Origin: an uncultured Peptococcaceae bacterium
GTDB taxonomy: Bacteria; Bacillota; Peptococcia; Peptococcales; Peptococcaceae
Length of the DNA stretch: 5,024 bases
Assembly (NCBI GenBank): GCA_937922955.1
Contig: CALAKO010000227.1
Location: forward strand, 1 to 5,024
Reading direction: 5' to 3'
Shown: in pieces, positions 1 through 5,024 of the stretch
Numbering within the stretch: the first letter of the stretch is position 1
How the letters are laid out: the number at the start of each line of letters is the position of its first letter
Notes under the pieces: model-generated
Databases searched by the model: none
The model's input: the letters and a program-made list of their open reading frames with translations, nothing else
What the model was told of the DNA's origin: nothing
Position numbers and translations under genes: made by a program

Positions 1-152
1 CTACACATTTTGTCTGCCCTTACTGTCAAACGGCGTTTAAATTGTCAAAACTTGATTTTATGTTTGCGTTGAAGACTGGTGTTCAAAATGAACGCATTGT
101 CACCTGTCCATATTGTGGATGCAGAGGTAAAATGACACTTTTTAACGATTGA
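1..152 (+). CDS. Small zinc-ribbon protein, 5' end cut by window edge
   Basis: The open frame starts at base 3 (the first two bases complete an earlier codon) and ends at the TGA at 150-152, leaving 49 visible C-terminal residues. They contain two knuckles: CPYC at visible residues 5-8 and CPYCGC at 35-40, separated by a spacer of 26 residues that is mixed hydrophobic and basic. Paired CPxC knuckles are the hallmark of a zinc ribbon, so the protein very probably binds one structural Zn(II); nucleic-acid or protein binding would be typical but cannot be assigned. The end comes only 12 residues after the last cysteine, so the ribbon is the C-terminal element. Start codon, ribosome binding site and total length lie outside the window. 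The frame has no stop, while the other two + frames are closed early (TAA at 38-40, TGA at 70-72). I do not recognise a named family. Confidence 0.72.
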   Translation, partial: THFVCPYCQTAFKLSKLDFMFALKTGVQNERIVTCPYCGCRGKMTLFND

Positions 153-185
153 ACAAAACTTAATATCTTTTGAACGAAGGATGTT

Positions 186-215
186 CCCCAATAATTAATG
201 CAATAATTATTGGGG
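186..215 (+). terminator. Inverted repeat, possible weak terminator after the zinc-ribbon gene
   Basis: A perfect 12-bp stem pairs 186-197 (CCCCAATAATTA) with 204-215, leaving a 6-base loop. Four G-C pairs form the base and the rest is A-U. The downstream flank (ATTTACCTTTCT) is pyrimidine- and U-rich but not a clean U-tract, so termination efficiency may be low. It lies 34 bp after the stop of the zinc-ribbon gene and about 100 bp before the next promoter, which is where a terminator would be expected. It could instead be a protein-binding palindrome or an mRNA stabilising hairpin. Confidence 0.45.
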
Positions 216-308
216 ATTTACCTTTCTGTAAGAAAAACAAAATCATAGTTGGGCAGAACTTTGTCAAATCGATTTGTTCCGAAAAGAATGGCTGTTCATA
301 TTCTTTTA

Positions 309-317
309 TGATACAAT
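309..317 (+). promoter_or_regulatory. Extended -10 promoter for the methyltransferase gene
   Basis: The sequence TATGATACAAT (307-317) contains a TG dinucleotide one base before TACAAT (312-317). This is the extended -10 arrangement used by sigma-A in Gram-positive bacteria when the -35 is poor. The hexamer at the expected -35 position (289-294, TGGCTG) is weak, which fits this class. Transcription would start near 324, about 30 bases before the ATG, leaving a short leader that carries the ribosome binding site. Confidence 0.5.
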
Positions 318-341
318 AATAAGCAGCATCTAACTTTTTGG

Positions 342-347
342 TAGGAG
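342..347 (+). promoter_or_regulatory. Ribosome binding site that sets the methyltransferase start at 356
   Basis: TAGGAG lies 8 bases before the ATG at 356. An in-frame TTG at 338 would place this Shine-Dalgarno sequence inside the coding region and has no purine-rich site of its own, so the ATG is preferred. Confidence 0.75.
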
Positions 348-355
348 TAAAAGCC

Positions 356-979
356 ATGATTTCTAGAAAAGATTTTTACAATAACACGAGAAAGCCGGAA
401 GGCTTTCTTGGAAAAATGATGATCAATCGAATGAACAGCAGGCATTCGAAGTTATCGTCCTGGGGATTGGCTCATCTTAAACTTTTTTCGCCAACAACCA
501 TTATTGAACTTGGATGTGGCGGCGGGCGAAACGCTGCTGAATTACGCCGAATGTTTCCTGCTGCAACATTGACTGCATTGGATCATTCGGAAGTATCCAT
601 CGCAGCCACCAGCAAACGCAATCACGGCGATATTGTTACGAAGCGAATGGAAGTGGTATTAGGTGATGTTTCATCACTGCCTTTCGAAGACGGTGTGTTT
701 GATTTGGCGACAGCGTTTGAAACAGTGTATTTTTGGCCTGGTCCTATTGCCAGTTTTAAAGAAGTGTGTCGCGTTCTGCGACCAGGCGGGATCTTCATGA
801 TCGTTAATGAATCCGACGGGGAAGATGGCGCTGAAGAAAAATGGTCAAAGACCATAGAAGGACTGCGTGTCTATGATAAGTTGGAGCTGATTCATGGGTT
901 AAAAGAAGCTGGTTTCTCGGAATTTTCAATTGACCATGATCAGTCACGTCATTGGCTGTGTGTAATAGCAAGAAAATAG
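356..979 (+). CDS. Class I SAM-dependent methyltransferase
   Basis: This 207-residue protein has the order of motifs of a cytoplasmic class I (Rossmann-fold) methyltransferase of the Methyltransf_11/UbiE-like group, which moves a methyl group from S-adenosylmethionine to an acceptor. Motif I is IIELGCGGG at residues 49-57 (SAM-binding glycine loop). An acidic residue at the end of strand 2 (D76 in LTALDHS) would hold the ribose hydroxyls. GDVSSLPF at 103-110 carries D104 next to the adenine. FDLATAFETVYFWP at 115-128 is the strand 4 motif, and LRPGG at 141-145 is the usual turn after helix D. The N-terminal 45 residues are basic and probably form a helical cap. Length is normal for a stand-alone small-molecule methyltransferase. 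The gene has its own promoter and is followed directly by a strong terminator, so it appears monocistronic. Nothing ties it functionally to the transporter module downstream, and the acceptor cannot be predicted. Confidence 0.9.
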   Translation: MISRKDFYNNTRKPEGFLGKMMINRMNSRHSKLSSWGLAHLKLFSPTTIIELGCGGGRNAAELRRMFPAATLTALDHSEVSIAATSKRNHGDIVTKRMEVVLGDVSSLPFEDGVFDLATAFETVYFWPGPIASFKEVCRVLRPGGIFMIVNESDGEDGAEEKWSKTIEGLRVYDKLELIHGLKEAGFSEFSIDHDQSRHWLCVIARK

Positions 980-994
980 CTGTGGTTCTTATGC

Positions 995-1033
995 AAAACA
1001 GCAATAGAGAATACTCTCTCTATTGCTGTTTTT
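995..1033 (+). terminator. Strong Rho-independent terminator after the methyltransferase gene
   Basis: CAGCAATAGAGA (999-1010) pairs perfectly with 1017-1028 around a 6-base loop. Flanking AAAA (995-998) and TTTT (1029-1032) can extend the stem to 16 bp, and the 3' side supplies a run of five T. It starts 15 bp after the methyltransferase stop. Because the 5' flank is a run of four A, the structure could also weakly stop transcription arriving from the opposite strand. It isolates the two-component operon from upstream transcription. Confidence 0.9.
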
Positions 1034-1036
1034 ATG

Positions 1037-1050
1037 TGACAAAACTGTCA
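1037..1050. promoter_or_regulatory. Candidate response-regulator operator, TGACA-N4-TGTCA
   Basis: A perfect inverted repeat of two 5-base arms with a 4-base spacer lies 11 bp upstream of the -35 box of the regulator gene, directly after the terminator. Its shape resembles the TNACA-N4-TGTAA element described for BceR-like regulators (recalled from the literature). The location would suit autoregulation by the downstream response regulator. Related TGTCA half-sites recur before the ABC transporter genes (2784-2820). Binding is inferred only. Confidence 0.45.
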
Positions 1051-1061
1051 TCTGCAATAGC

Positions 1062-1090
1062 TTGCGGTCATTAAAAATTCTTCTTACAAT
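1062..1090 (+). promoter_or_regulatory. Sigma-A type promoter of the two-component operon
   Basis: The -35 box TTGCGG (1062-1067) is separated by exactly 17 bp from the -10 box TACAAT (1085-1090). The -10 matches the consensus at five of six positions and the -35 has the conserved TTG. The predicted start near 1097 gives a leader of about 30 bases with a strong ribosome binding site. Promoter quality suggests appreciable basal expression of the regulator and kinase. Confidence 0.65.
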
Positions 1091-1107
1091 AAAAGAAACT
1101 TCGTGAT

Positions 1108-1115
1108 AAAGGAGG
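1108..1115 (+). promoter_or_regulatory. Strong ribosome binding site of the response regulator gene
   Basis: AAAGGAGG is a near-perfect complement to the 16S rRNA 3' end, 10 bases before the ATG at 1126. It fixes that start. Confidence 0.85.
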
Positions 1116-1125
1116 CTGATTTATC

Positions 1126-1809
1126 ATGAAAACCATTTTATTAGTTGAAGATGATGGTTTGATTGCCGTACATTTAGTCAATTTATTAAACAGTGATGGA
1201 TACAAAGTCATTCATGTAACTTCACAACAAAAAGCTCAGGCAGCATTGCAAAATCACTCCTTTGACCTAGCGCTTGTTGATATTGCATTACCAGATGGCA
1301 ACGGCTTTTCCGTTCTAACCGATATTCATTCACAGAAAAACATTCCTGTGATCTTTCTTACCGCTTCCGGTGATGAAAGCAGTGTGGTTACAGGTCTAAA
1401 TTTGGGAGCAGCAGATTATATTATTAAGCCATTTCGGCCACGTGAATTAATGGCACGTATTTCTGCGGCATTGAGAACAAAACAAACGGAAACCCAATAT
1501 AAAATTGGAACATTACTGATTGATACAGCGAGTGGAAATGTATATAAAAATGGGGAGGAAATTTTTTTAACCGCTTTGGAATATCGTCTGTTGCTCATTT
1601 TCATTAACCACCCATCACAAATATTAACTCGATCCCAACTGCTAAATGCCTTATGGGATGCTGCCGGAGAATTTGTTAATGATAATACACTGACTGTATA
1701 TATCAAGCGTTTACGCGAGAAAATAGAAGATGATCCATCTAGCCCGCAATACATAGTGACTGTACGAGGAGTTGGTTATCGTTTGGGAGAAAATCATGTT
1801 TCGCAATAA
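1126..1809 (+). CDS. OmpR/PhoB-family DNA-binding response regulator
   Basis: This is a 227-residue cytoplasmic transcription factor, the usual length for the family. The receiver domain (about 1-115) has every catalytic residue: acidic cluster E8-D9-D10, phospho-acceptor D52 in LALVDIALPDG, T79 in FLTAS, Y98 in GAADYIIKPF and K101. The C-terminal winged-helix domain (about 128-222) shows the family pattern: the LTALEYRLL region, LTRSQLLNALW, a recognition helix around NDNTLTVYIKRLREKI, and the wing with VRGVGYRL near the end. Phosphorylation by the kinase encoded next would promote dimer formation and binding to repeated half-sites. The gene overlaps the kinase gene by 14 bases, indicating translational coupling. 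Likely targets are its own promoter and that of the ABC transporter, both of which carry TGTCA-type elements. Family assignment is firm; the regulon is inference. I do not give a symbol because nothing identifies a characterised orthologue. Confidence 0.96.
   Translation: MKTILLVEDDGLIAVHLVNLLNSDGYKVIHVTSQQKAQAALQNHSFDLALVDIALPDGNGFSVLTDIHSQKNIPVIFLTASGDESSVVTGLNLGAADYIIKPFRPRELMARISAALRTKQTETQYKIGTLLIDTASGNVYKNGEEIFLTALEYRLLLIFINHPSQILTRSQLLNALWDAAGEFVNDNTLTVYIKRLREKIEDDPSSPQYIVTVRGVGYRLGENHVSQ
1785..1789 (+). promoter_or_regulatory. Ribosome binding site of the histidine kinase gene, inside the regulator gene
   Basis: GGGAG ends 6 bases before the ATG at 1796. An in-frame TTG at 1772 lies upstream of this site and would add eight residues before the membrane helix with no matching Shine-Dalgarno sequence, so 1796 is preferred. 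Confidence 0.7.
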
Positions 1810-2782
1810 AGAAATCCGTCTGCTATCTTTCTGTTTTGTTTTATGGTTTATTATCGCACTGATCCTTTCAACTATGTTTGAGAAATCGACCTCTTCCATT
1901 TTGATTATTGCAACGTTGGGATACGGTGCAATGTTTTATTATTTTGTACGATGGCGTTATCATCGTATATCAGAATTGACTGAAGAAATTGATCAGGTTT
2001 TGCATCATTCGGAAAAAGTGTTTATCAGTCAGGAAGAAGAAGGGGAATTATCCATTCTTGAAAGTGAAATTGCAAAAATGACAATACGTATTCGTGATCA
2101 AAATGAAGCATTGTTAAAGGAAAAGAAACATCTTGCAGATGCGCTGGCTGATATCGCTCATCAGCTGCGTACACCTCTAACAGCTGCAGAGCTGATAGTA
2201 AACCGTTTGGATTGCTGCGAGAACAAATTAGAGCATGAAAATTTATTGCAAGAAACTTCTGCACTTTTTCGACAGATGGATCAGCTATTAACGATATTAT
2301 TAAAGCTCTCGCGTCTTGATGCTGGGATTGTTTCCTTCGAAAAAGCGGATATTATTGTCATGGAGTTGATAGAACAAGTTGCTCGACGTTGTGCCATATC
2401 CATGGAACTACACGACATTGATTTAGAGATAGAGATGACAGAGGATATCAAAATTTATGCCGATCCTATATGGATGGCAGAGGCAATACAAAATATTATT
2501 AAAAATGCCATTGAAAGCATGGGGAATGGTGGCAGTATCTCCATATCCGCCCAAAGCACACCATTATATACAGAAATTGTTATTTCCGATAATGGCCCGG
2601 GATTAAGCCAACAGGATTTATTACATCTTTTTGAGCGATTTTACCGTGGACGCAAGTCAACATCAACAGGTTTTGGTGTTGGTCTGGCGTTAAGCAAAGC
2701 TATTATTGTGCATTTAGGTGGCACCATTCAAGCGAAAAATCGTGTTGATGGTCATGGAGCCATGTTTATTATTCGGTTTTAG
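1796..2782 (+). CDS. Membrane sensor histidine kinase with minimal outside loop
   Basis: The 328-residue protein has two N-terminal transmembrane helices (about 9-27 and 34-51) joined by only about six residues, so there is essentially no extracytoplasmic sensor domain. A linker of about 60 residues, rich in E, K and Q and probably a coiled coil, leads to the HisKA dimerisation helix. Its H-box DIAHQLRTPLT carries the phospho-accepting H122. The HATPase_c domain follows: N-box around N233-N237 (QNIIKNAIESM), G1 box DNGPG at 265-269, F-box LFERFYRG at 278-285 and G2 box GFGVGLALSK at 292-301. All catalytic boxes are intact, so it should autophosphorylate and pass phosphate to D52 of the upstream regulator. 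No HAMP domain is evident. Kinases with such short loops often depend on a partner membrane protein for their signal; here the adjacent ABC permease is the obvious candidate. A Cys-Cys pair (140-141) sits near the turn of the DHp hairpin and may be incidental. Confidence 0.95.
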   Translation: MFRNKEIRLLSFCFVLWFIIALILSTMFEKSTSSILIIATLGYGAMFYYFVRWRYHRISELTEEIDQVLHHSEKVFISQEEEGELSILESEIAKMTIRIRDQNEALLKEKKHLADALADIAHQLRTPLTAAELIVNRLDCCENKLEHENLLQETSALFRQMDQLLTILLKLSRLDAGIVSFEKADIIVMELIEQVARRCAISMELHDIDLEIEMTEDIKIYADPIWMAEAIQNIIKNAIESMGNGGSISISAQSTPLYTEIVISDNGPGLSQQDLLHLFERFYRGRKSTSTGFGVGLALSKAIIVHLGGTIQAKNRVDGHGAMFIIRF

Positions 2783-2783
2783 G

Positions 2784-2820
2784 TGAATAACTTGTCATTT
2801 TAAATTCATAATATTGTCAT
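2784..2820. promoter_or_regulatory. Phased TTGTCAT repeats, candidate operator of the transporter genes
   Basis: TTGTCAT occurs at 2792-2798 and again at 2814-2820, exactly 22 bp apart. A partial copy (AATTCAT) lies midway at 2803-2809, giving 11-bp phasing on one face of the helix. Tandem half-sites with 10-11 bp spacing are typical of OmpR-family regulators. Read as inverted repeats, 2784-2797 (TGAAT-AACT-TGTCA) matches the element before the regulator gene at 10 of 14 positions, and 2806-2819 retains its TGTCA arm. Binding by the regulator encoded upstream is inferred from this similarity and position. Confidence 0.4.
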
Positions 2821-2830
2821 ATTGCTTCGT

Positions 2831-2836
2831 TACACT
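2831..2836 (+). promoter_or_regulatory. Possible -10 box of the ABC transporter operon
   Basis: TACACT matches the -10 consensus at four of six positions. It lies 11 bp after the last TTGTCAT repeat and is embedded in the palindrome TTACACTGTAA (2830-2840). No good -35 hexamer stands at the right distance, which would fit a promoter needing an activator bound at 2784-2820. The evidence is weak; no clear terminator hairpin is seen in the 90-bp gap, so readthrough from the kinase gene is also possible. Confidence 0.3.
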
Positions 2837-2857
2837 GTAAGTAATCCAAAATTTAAC

Positions 2858-2865
2858 AGGGAGGT
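2858..2865 (+). promoter_or_regulatory. Strong ribosome binding site of the ABC ATPase gene
   Basis: AGGGAGGT lies 7 bases before the ATG at 2873. The frame is open back to a TTG at 2822, but that start would place the Shine-Dalgarno site within the gene and would add residues ahead of the normal N-terminus of the ATPase family. Confidence 0.85.
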
Positions 2866-2872
2866 CATTCAT

Positions 2873-3553
2873 ATGGATTTCTTACGTATTGAAAATGTTT
2901 GTAAACGATATGGAAAAGGCAACACACAAGTGACGGCGCTTGATCATGTCTCTCTAACGGTCAATCACGGAGAATTTATTGCGGTTACCGGCGCCTCTGG
3001 TTCCGGAAAATCTACTTTATTGCATGTAATAGCAGGGGTTGATGTACCAACAAGCGGAAAAATTCTTTTGAATGGACAGGATGTCTATGCACAATCATCT
3101 GAAAAACTCGCCATTTTCCGTCGTCGTCAAGTGGGATTGATCTATCAGTTCCATAATCTTATTCCAACGCTTACTGTTGAAGAGAATATCACTTTACCGA
3201 TACTTATGGATCGGCGAAAAGTAAATACACAACGATTAAATGAACTTCTCGAACTCTTGGGCTTATCTGACCGACGACATCATTTACCTAATCAACTTTC
3301 CGGCGGCCAACAACAACGTGTTGCTATTGGAAGAGCGCTGATGAATGCACCTGCAGTGATGCTTGCAGATGAACCTACCGGAAGCCTGGATAGCAAAAAT
3401 GGTCACGAAATAATTCGTTTATTAAAAGAGAGTCATCAAATTTATGGTCAAACACTCATTTTAGTTACTCACGATGAAAACATCGCATTGCAAGCTAATC
3501 GTATCATTACCATTACCGATGGTCGAATTAGTCGAGACGAAAGGCAGGTATGA
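2873..3553 (+). CDS. ABC transporter ATP-binding protein, MacB/LolD type
   Basis: The 226-residue protein is a complete nucleotide-binding domain of normal family length, working as a dimer on the cytoplasmic side of the permease. Visible motifs in order: aromatic Y13 (A-loop, VCKRYGKG), Walker A GASGSGKST (40-48), Q-loop Q92 in YQFHNLIPTLTVEEN, signature LSGGQQQR (142-149), Walker B VMLADEP with catalytic E167 (162-168), D-loop SLD (171-173) and the switch histidine H200 in VTHD. FHNLIPTLTVEEN and DEPTGSLD are characteristic of the MacB/LolD/BceA branch, which pairs with FtsX-type permeases and drives mechanotransmission, export or peptide removal rather than classical import. All catalytic residues are present. 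Its stop overlaps the permease start as ATGA (3550-3553), so the two are translationally coupled and should be made in fixed ratio. The upstream regulator and kinase genes indicate that expression responds to a signal. Confidence 0.96.
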   Translation: MDFLRIENVCKRYGKGNTQVTALDHVSLTVNHGEFIAVTGASGSGKSTLLHVIAGVDVPTSGKILLNGQDVYAQSSEKLAIFRRRQVGLIYQFHNLIPTLTVEENITLPILMDRRKVNTQRLNELLELLGLSDRRHHLPNQLSGGQQQRVAIGRALMNAPAVMLADEPTGSLDSKNGHEIIRLLKESHQIYGQTLILVTHDENIALQANRIITITDGRISRDERQV

Positions 3554-5024
3554 ATGCGATGAATATATTTAATAAAATTGCCTTGCAGAACTTGCGCAAA
3601 AATCGCGCACGTACATTTGCAACCATCGTCGGTGTGATATTGTCAACAGCGCTGCTCACTGGAATTGTCTGTTTTGTTGTTTCATTGCAAAACTACATGG
3701 TGTCTGGTGCAATAGAAAAATATGGTGATTGGGAAATTGCTTTTACTAACGCTGATCAAGCGTTCATTCAGTCACAAGAAAAAGACTCTCGTGTGAAAAA
3801 CATTGTTTCTTTTAGCAACATCGGTTATGCAAGATTGTCTACTGGCAAAAATCCTGATAAGCCTTATGCATTTTTAGCTGGTTTTAACGATGAAACCTTA
3901 GATGTATTACCACTTACCTTGATCAGTGGGCGCATGCCAGAAAACGAACAAGAAGTAGTTATTCCTTCACATCTTGCTTCGAACGGCGGAGTACGGTTAT
4001 CTATTGGCGACTCTGTATCTTTTGAAGTGGGCCAACGTGTCAAAACAAATGGTCAAGTTTTATCACAGGATACCGCGTACCTTCATGAGAAAGAAAAACT
4101 TATAAACACTGAGACACGCACCTATACAGTCGTGGGAATCTGTCAAAGACCAAGTTTTGAGGACGTTTCATCGCCGGGCTACACTCTGATAACCAAAAGC
4201 AGCGCTGATATCACACCACAAAATGAGACAGCCTTTGTTGGGTTAAACAATCCTGCTGATGTTCGCGACTTTATGGCTGACGGCGATTCGAATATTTTGC
4301 TGAATGATAATGTGTTACGCTTCTTGGGGCTTTCTGAAGACACATTTTTTAACACCTTATTGTACACTGTTGTCGTGATCCTTGTTGCCATTGTTTTAAT
4401 CGGCTCTGTCTGCTTGATATACAATGCCTTTAATATGTCACTTGGAGAACGAATGCAGCAGTTGGGCGTGCTTCTTTCTGTTGGTGCAACACCAAAACAG
4501 CTACGCTATTCTGTGATTTTCGAAGGATTATGCATAGGATGCATAGGAATTCCGCTTGGTTTACTTGTTGGGATTCCAGCAATTGCAATGGTTCTGCGAT
4601 TGGTGTCCGAAAAATTTAATACACTTCTTTATGACAACATCCCGCTGAACTTACAAATCTCGCCAAAGACTTTGGAAACGGTCGTTGCGCTAAGCATCCT
4701 AATTATTTTAATTTCTGCGCTTATACCAGCTCATAAAGCCTTAAAGAAATCCATCATGGATTGTATTCGGCAGCAAAGCAGTTTTTGTGAAAACAATAAT
4801 GTTACAAAATCTTTCGGAATCATTGAGCAGGTGCTCGGGTTCGAAGGAAGTATTGCCTTGAAAAACTTCAAGCGTAATAAAAAACGTTATCGAAGCGTGA
4901 TTGCTTCTTTGATATTAAGTATTTTATTATTCGTCTCTGCCAGCTCATTCAGTGACAGCTTACAGCAAACAGCGGATGGTATGGCAACGGTTACAAACTA
5001 CGACGATGGGGTAACCATTGAAAA
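3550..5024 (+). CDS. FtsX-domain ABC transporter permease, 3' end beyond window
   Basis: The frame is open from the ATG at 3550 to the window end (491 codons and two bases). Visible architecture: TM1 about 24-45; an extracytoplasmic domain about 46-270 resembling the periplasmic core domain of MacB (ending with YTVVGICQRP and a 40-residue stretch); TM2 about 272-292; the cytoplasmic FtsX signature GERMQQLGVLLSVGATPKQLR at 299-319; TM3 about 326-348; TM4 about 377-394 ending LIPAHKALKKS; then a basic linker, ALKNFKRNKKRYRS, and TM5 about 449-467. The last part repeats the start of the protein (compare ALQNLRKNRARTF at 11-23), so a second FtsX-like half with another outside domain probably follows, suggesting a total near 800 residues. 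It pairs with the ATPase upstream. The start could also be the ATG at 3559, for which GCAGGT (3544-3549) is better spaced; for 3550 the site would be AAGG (3541-3544). The substrate is unknown; antimicrobial-peptide resistance or sensing is inferred from context. Confidence 0.92.
   Translation, partial: MNAMNIFNKIALQNLRKNRARTFATIVGVILSTALLTGIVCFVVSLQNYMVSGAIEKYGDWEIAFTNADQAFIQSQEKDSRVKNIVSFSNIGYARLSTGKNPDKPYAFLAGFNDETLDVLPLTLISGRMPENEQEVVIPSHLASNGGVRLSIGDSVSFEVGQRVKTNGQVLSQDTAYLHEKEKLINTETRTYTVVGICQRPSFEDVSSPGYTLITKSSADITPQNETAFVGLNNPADVRDFMADGDSNILLNDNVLRFLGLSEDTFFNTLLYTVVVILVAIVLIGSVCLIYNAFNMSLGERMQQLGVLLSVGATPKQLRYSVIFEGLCIGCIGIPLGLLVGIPAIAMVLRLVSEKFNTLLYDNIPLNLQISPKTLETVVALSILIILISALIPAHKALKKSIMDCIRQQSSFCENNNVTKSFGIIEQVLGFEGSIALKNFKRNKKRYRSVIASLILSILLFVSASSFSDSLQQTADGMATVTNYDDGVTIE

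Noticed and set aside
160..357. Minus-strand open frame of 65 codons over the intergenic region
   Set aside because: It spans the inverted repeat, the extended -10 promoter and the ribosome binding site of the methyltransferase gene, has no ribosome binding site of its own, and shows no recognisable protein pattern.
622..1004. Minus-strand open frames opposite the methyltransferase gene (622-855 and 804-1004)
   Set aside because: They lie antisense to a well-supported gene; the second also runs into the terminator hairpin. No Shine-Dalgarno sites or protein motifs are evident.
1416..2264. Minus-strand open frames opposite the regulator and kinase genes (1416-1754, 1711-1899, 2025-2264)
   Set aside because: These are antisense shadows of genes whose motifs are complete on the + strand.
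2792..2820. TTGTCA at 2792-2797 as a -35 box paired with TGTCAT at 2815-2820 as a -10 box (17 bp apart)
   Set aside because: The supposed -10 lacks the critical second-position A, and both hexamers are the same repeat, so an operator reading is more likely.
2822..2872. N-terminal extension of the ATPase from a TTG at 2822
   Set aside because: It would cover the putative -10 element and the strong AGGGAGGT site at 2858-2865. The ATPase family normally begins close to the MDFLRIENV segment encoded from 2873.
4179..4424. Minus-strand open frame opposite the permease gene
   Set aside because: It is a shadow of the continuous + strand permease frame, which has transmembrane helices and FtsX motifs through this stretch.
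1..5024. CRISPR array, insertion sequence, tRNA or rRNA gene
   Set aside because: No regularly spaced repeats of suitable length, no transposase frame with terminal repeats, and no cloverleaf or rRNA-like segment were seen on either strand.

Overview
The window looks like a stretch of low-GC Gram-positive (Bacillota, probably Clostridia-like) chromosome. The evidence is AT-rich codon usage, strong AGGAGG-type ribosome binding sites, sigma-A-like promoters with a TACAAT -10, a hairpin/U-tract terminator, and a compact operon style with overlapping stops and starts. All convincing genes lie on the + strand. The genus cannot be named from sequence alone.

Layout. (1) Bases 1-152 hold the 3' end of a small zinc-ribbon protein (two CPYC knuckles), cut by the window edge. 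(2) Bases 153-355 are intergenic: a 12-bp inverted repeat that may act as a weak terminator, then an extended -10 promoter and a ribosome binding site for the next gene. (3) Bases 356-979 encode a class I SAM-dependent methyltransferase, closed off by a strong Rho-independent terminator (995-1033). (4) From about 1037 a second, independent unit begins: a TGACA-N4-TGTCA inverted repeat, a good sigma-A promoter, an OmpR-family response regulator (1126-1809) and, overlapping it by 14 bases, a two-TM sensor histidine kinase with almost no extracytoplasmic loop (1796-2782). (5) After a 90-bp gap carrying phased TTGTCAT repeats come an ABC ATPase of the MacB/LolD type (2873-3553) and, overlapping at ATGA, a large FtsX-type permease (3550 to beyond the window end).

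The last four genes form a two-component system plus ABC transporter module. In related modules of Bacillota (Bce-, Vex- and Cpr-like systems) the transporter senses or removes a cell-envelope-active peptide or exports a substrate, and the kinase/regulator pair adjusts transporter expression. The kinase has essentially no outside sensor domain, whereas the permease has an outside domain of about 220 residues, so sensing through the transporter is a reasonable inference. The visible permease half has the MacB/FtsX arrangement (TM1, large outside domain, TM2-4, then the start of a second repeat). The substrate is not determinable here. The most useful new observation is the shared TGTCA-type candidate operator in front of both the regulator gene and the transporter gene. 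I found no CRISPR array, insertion sequence, tRNA or rRNA.
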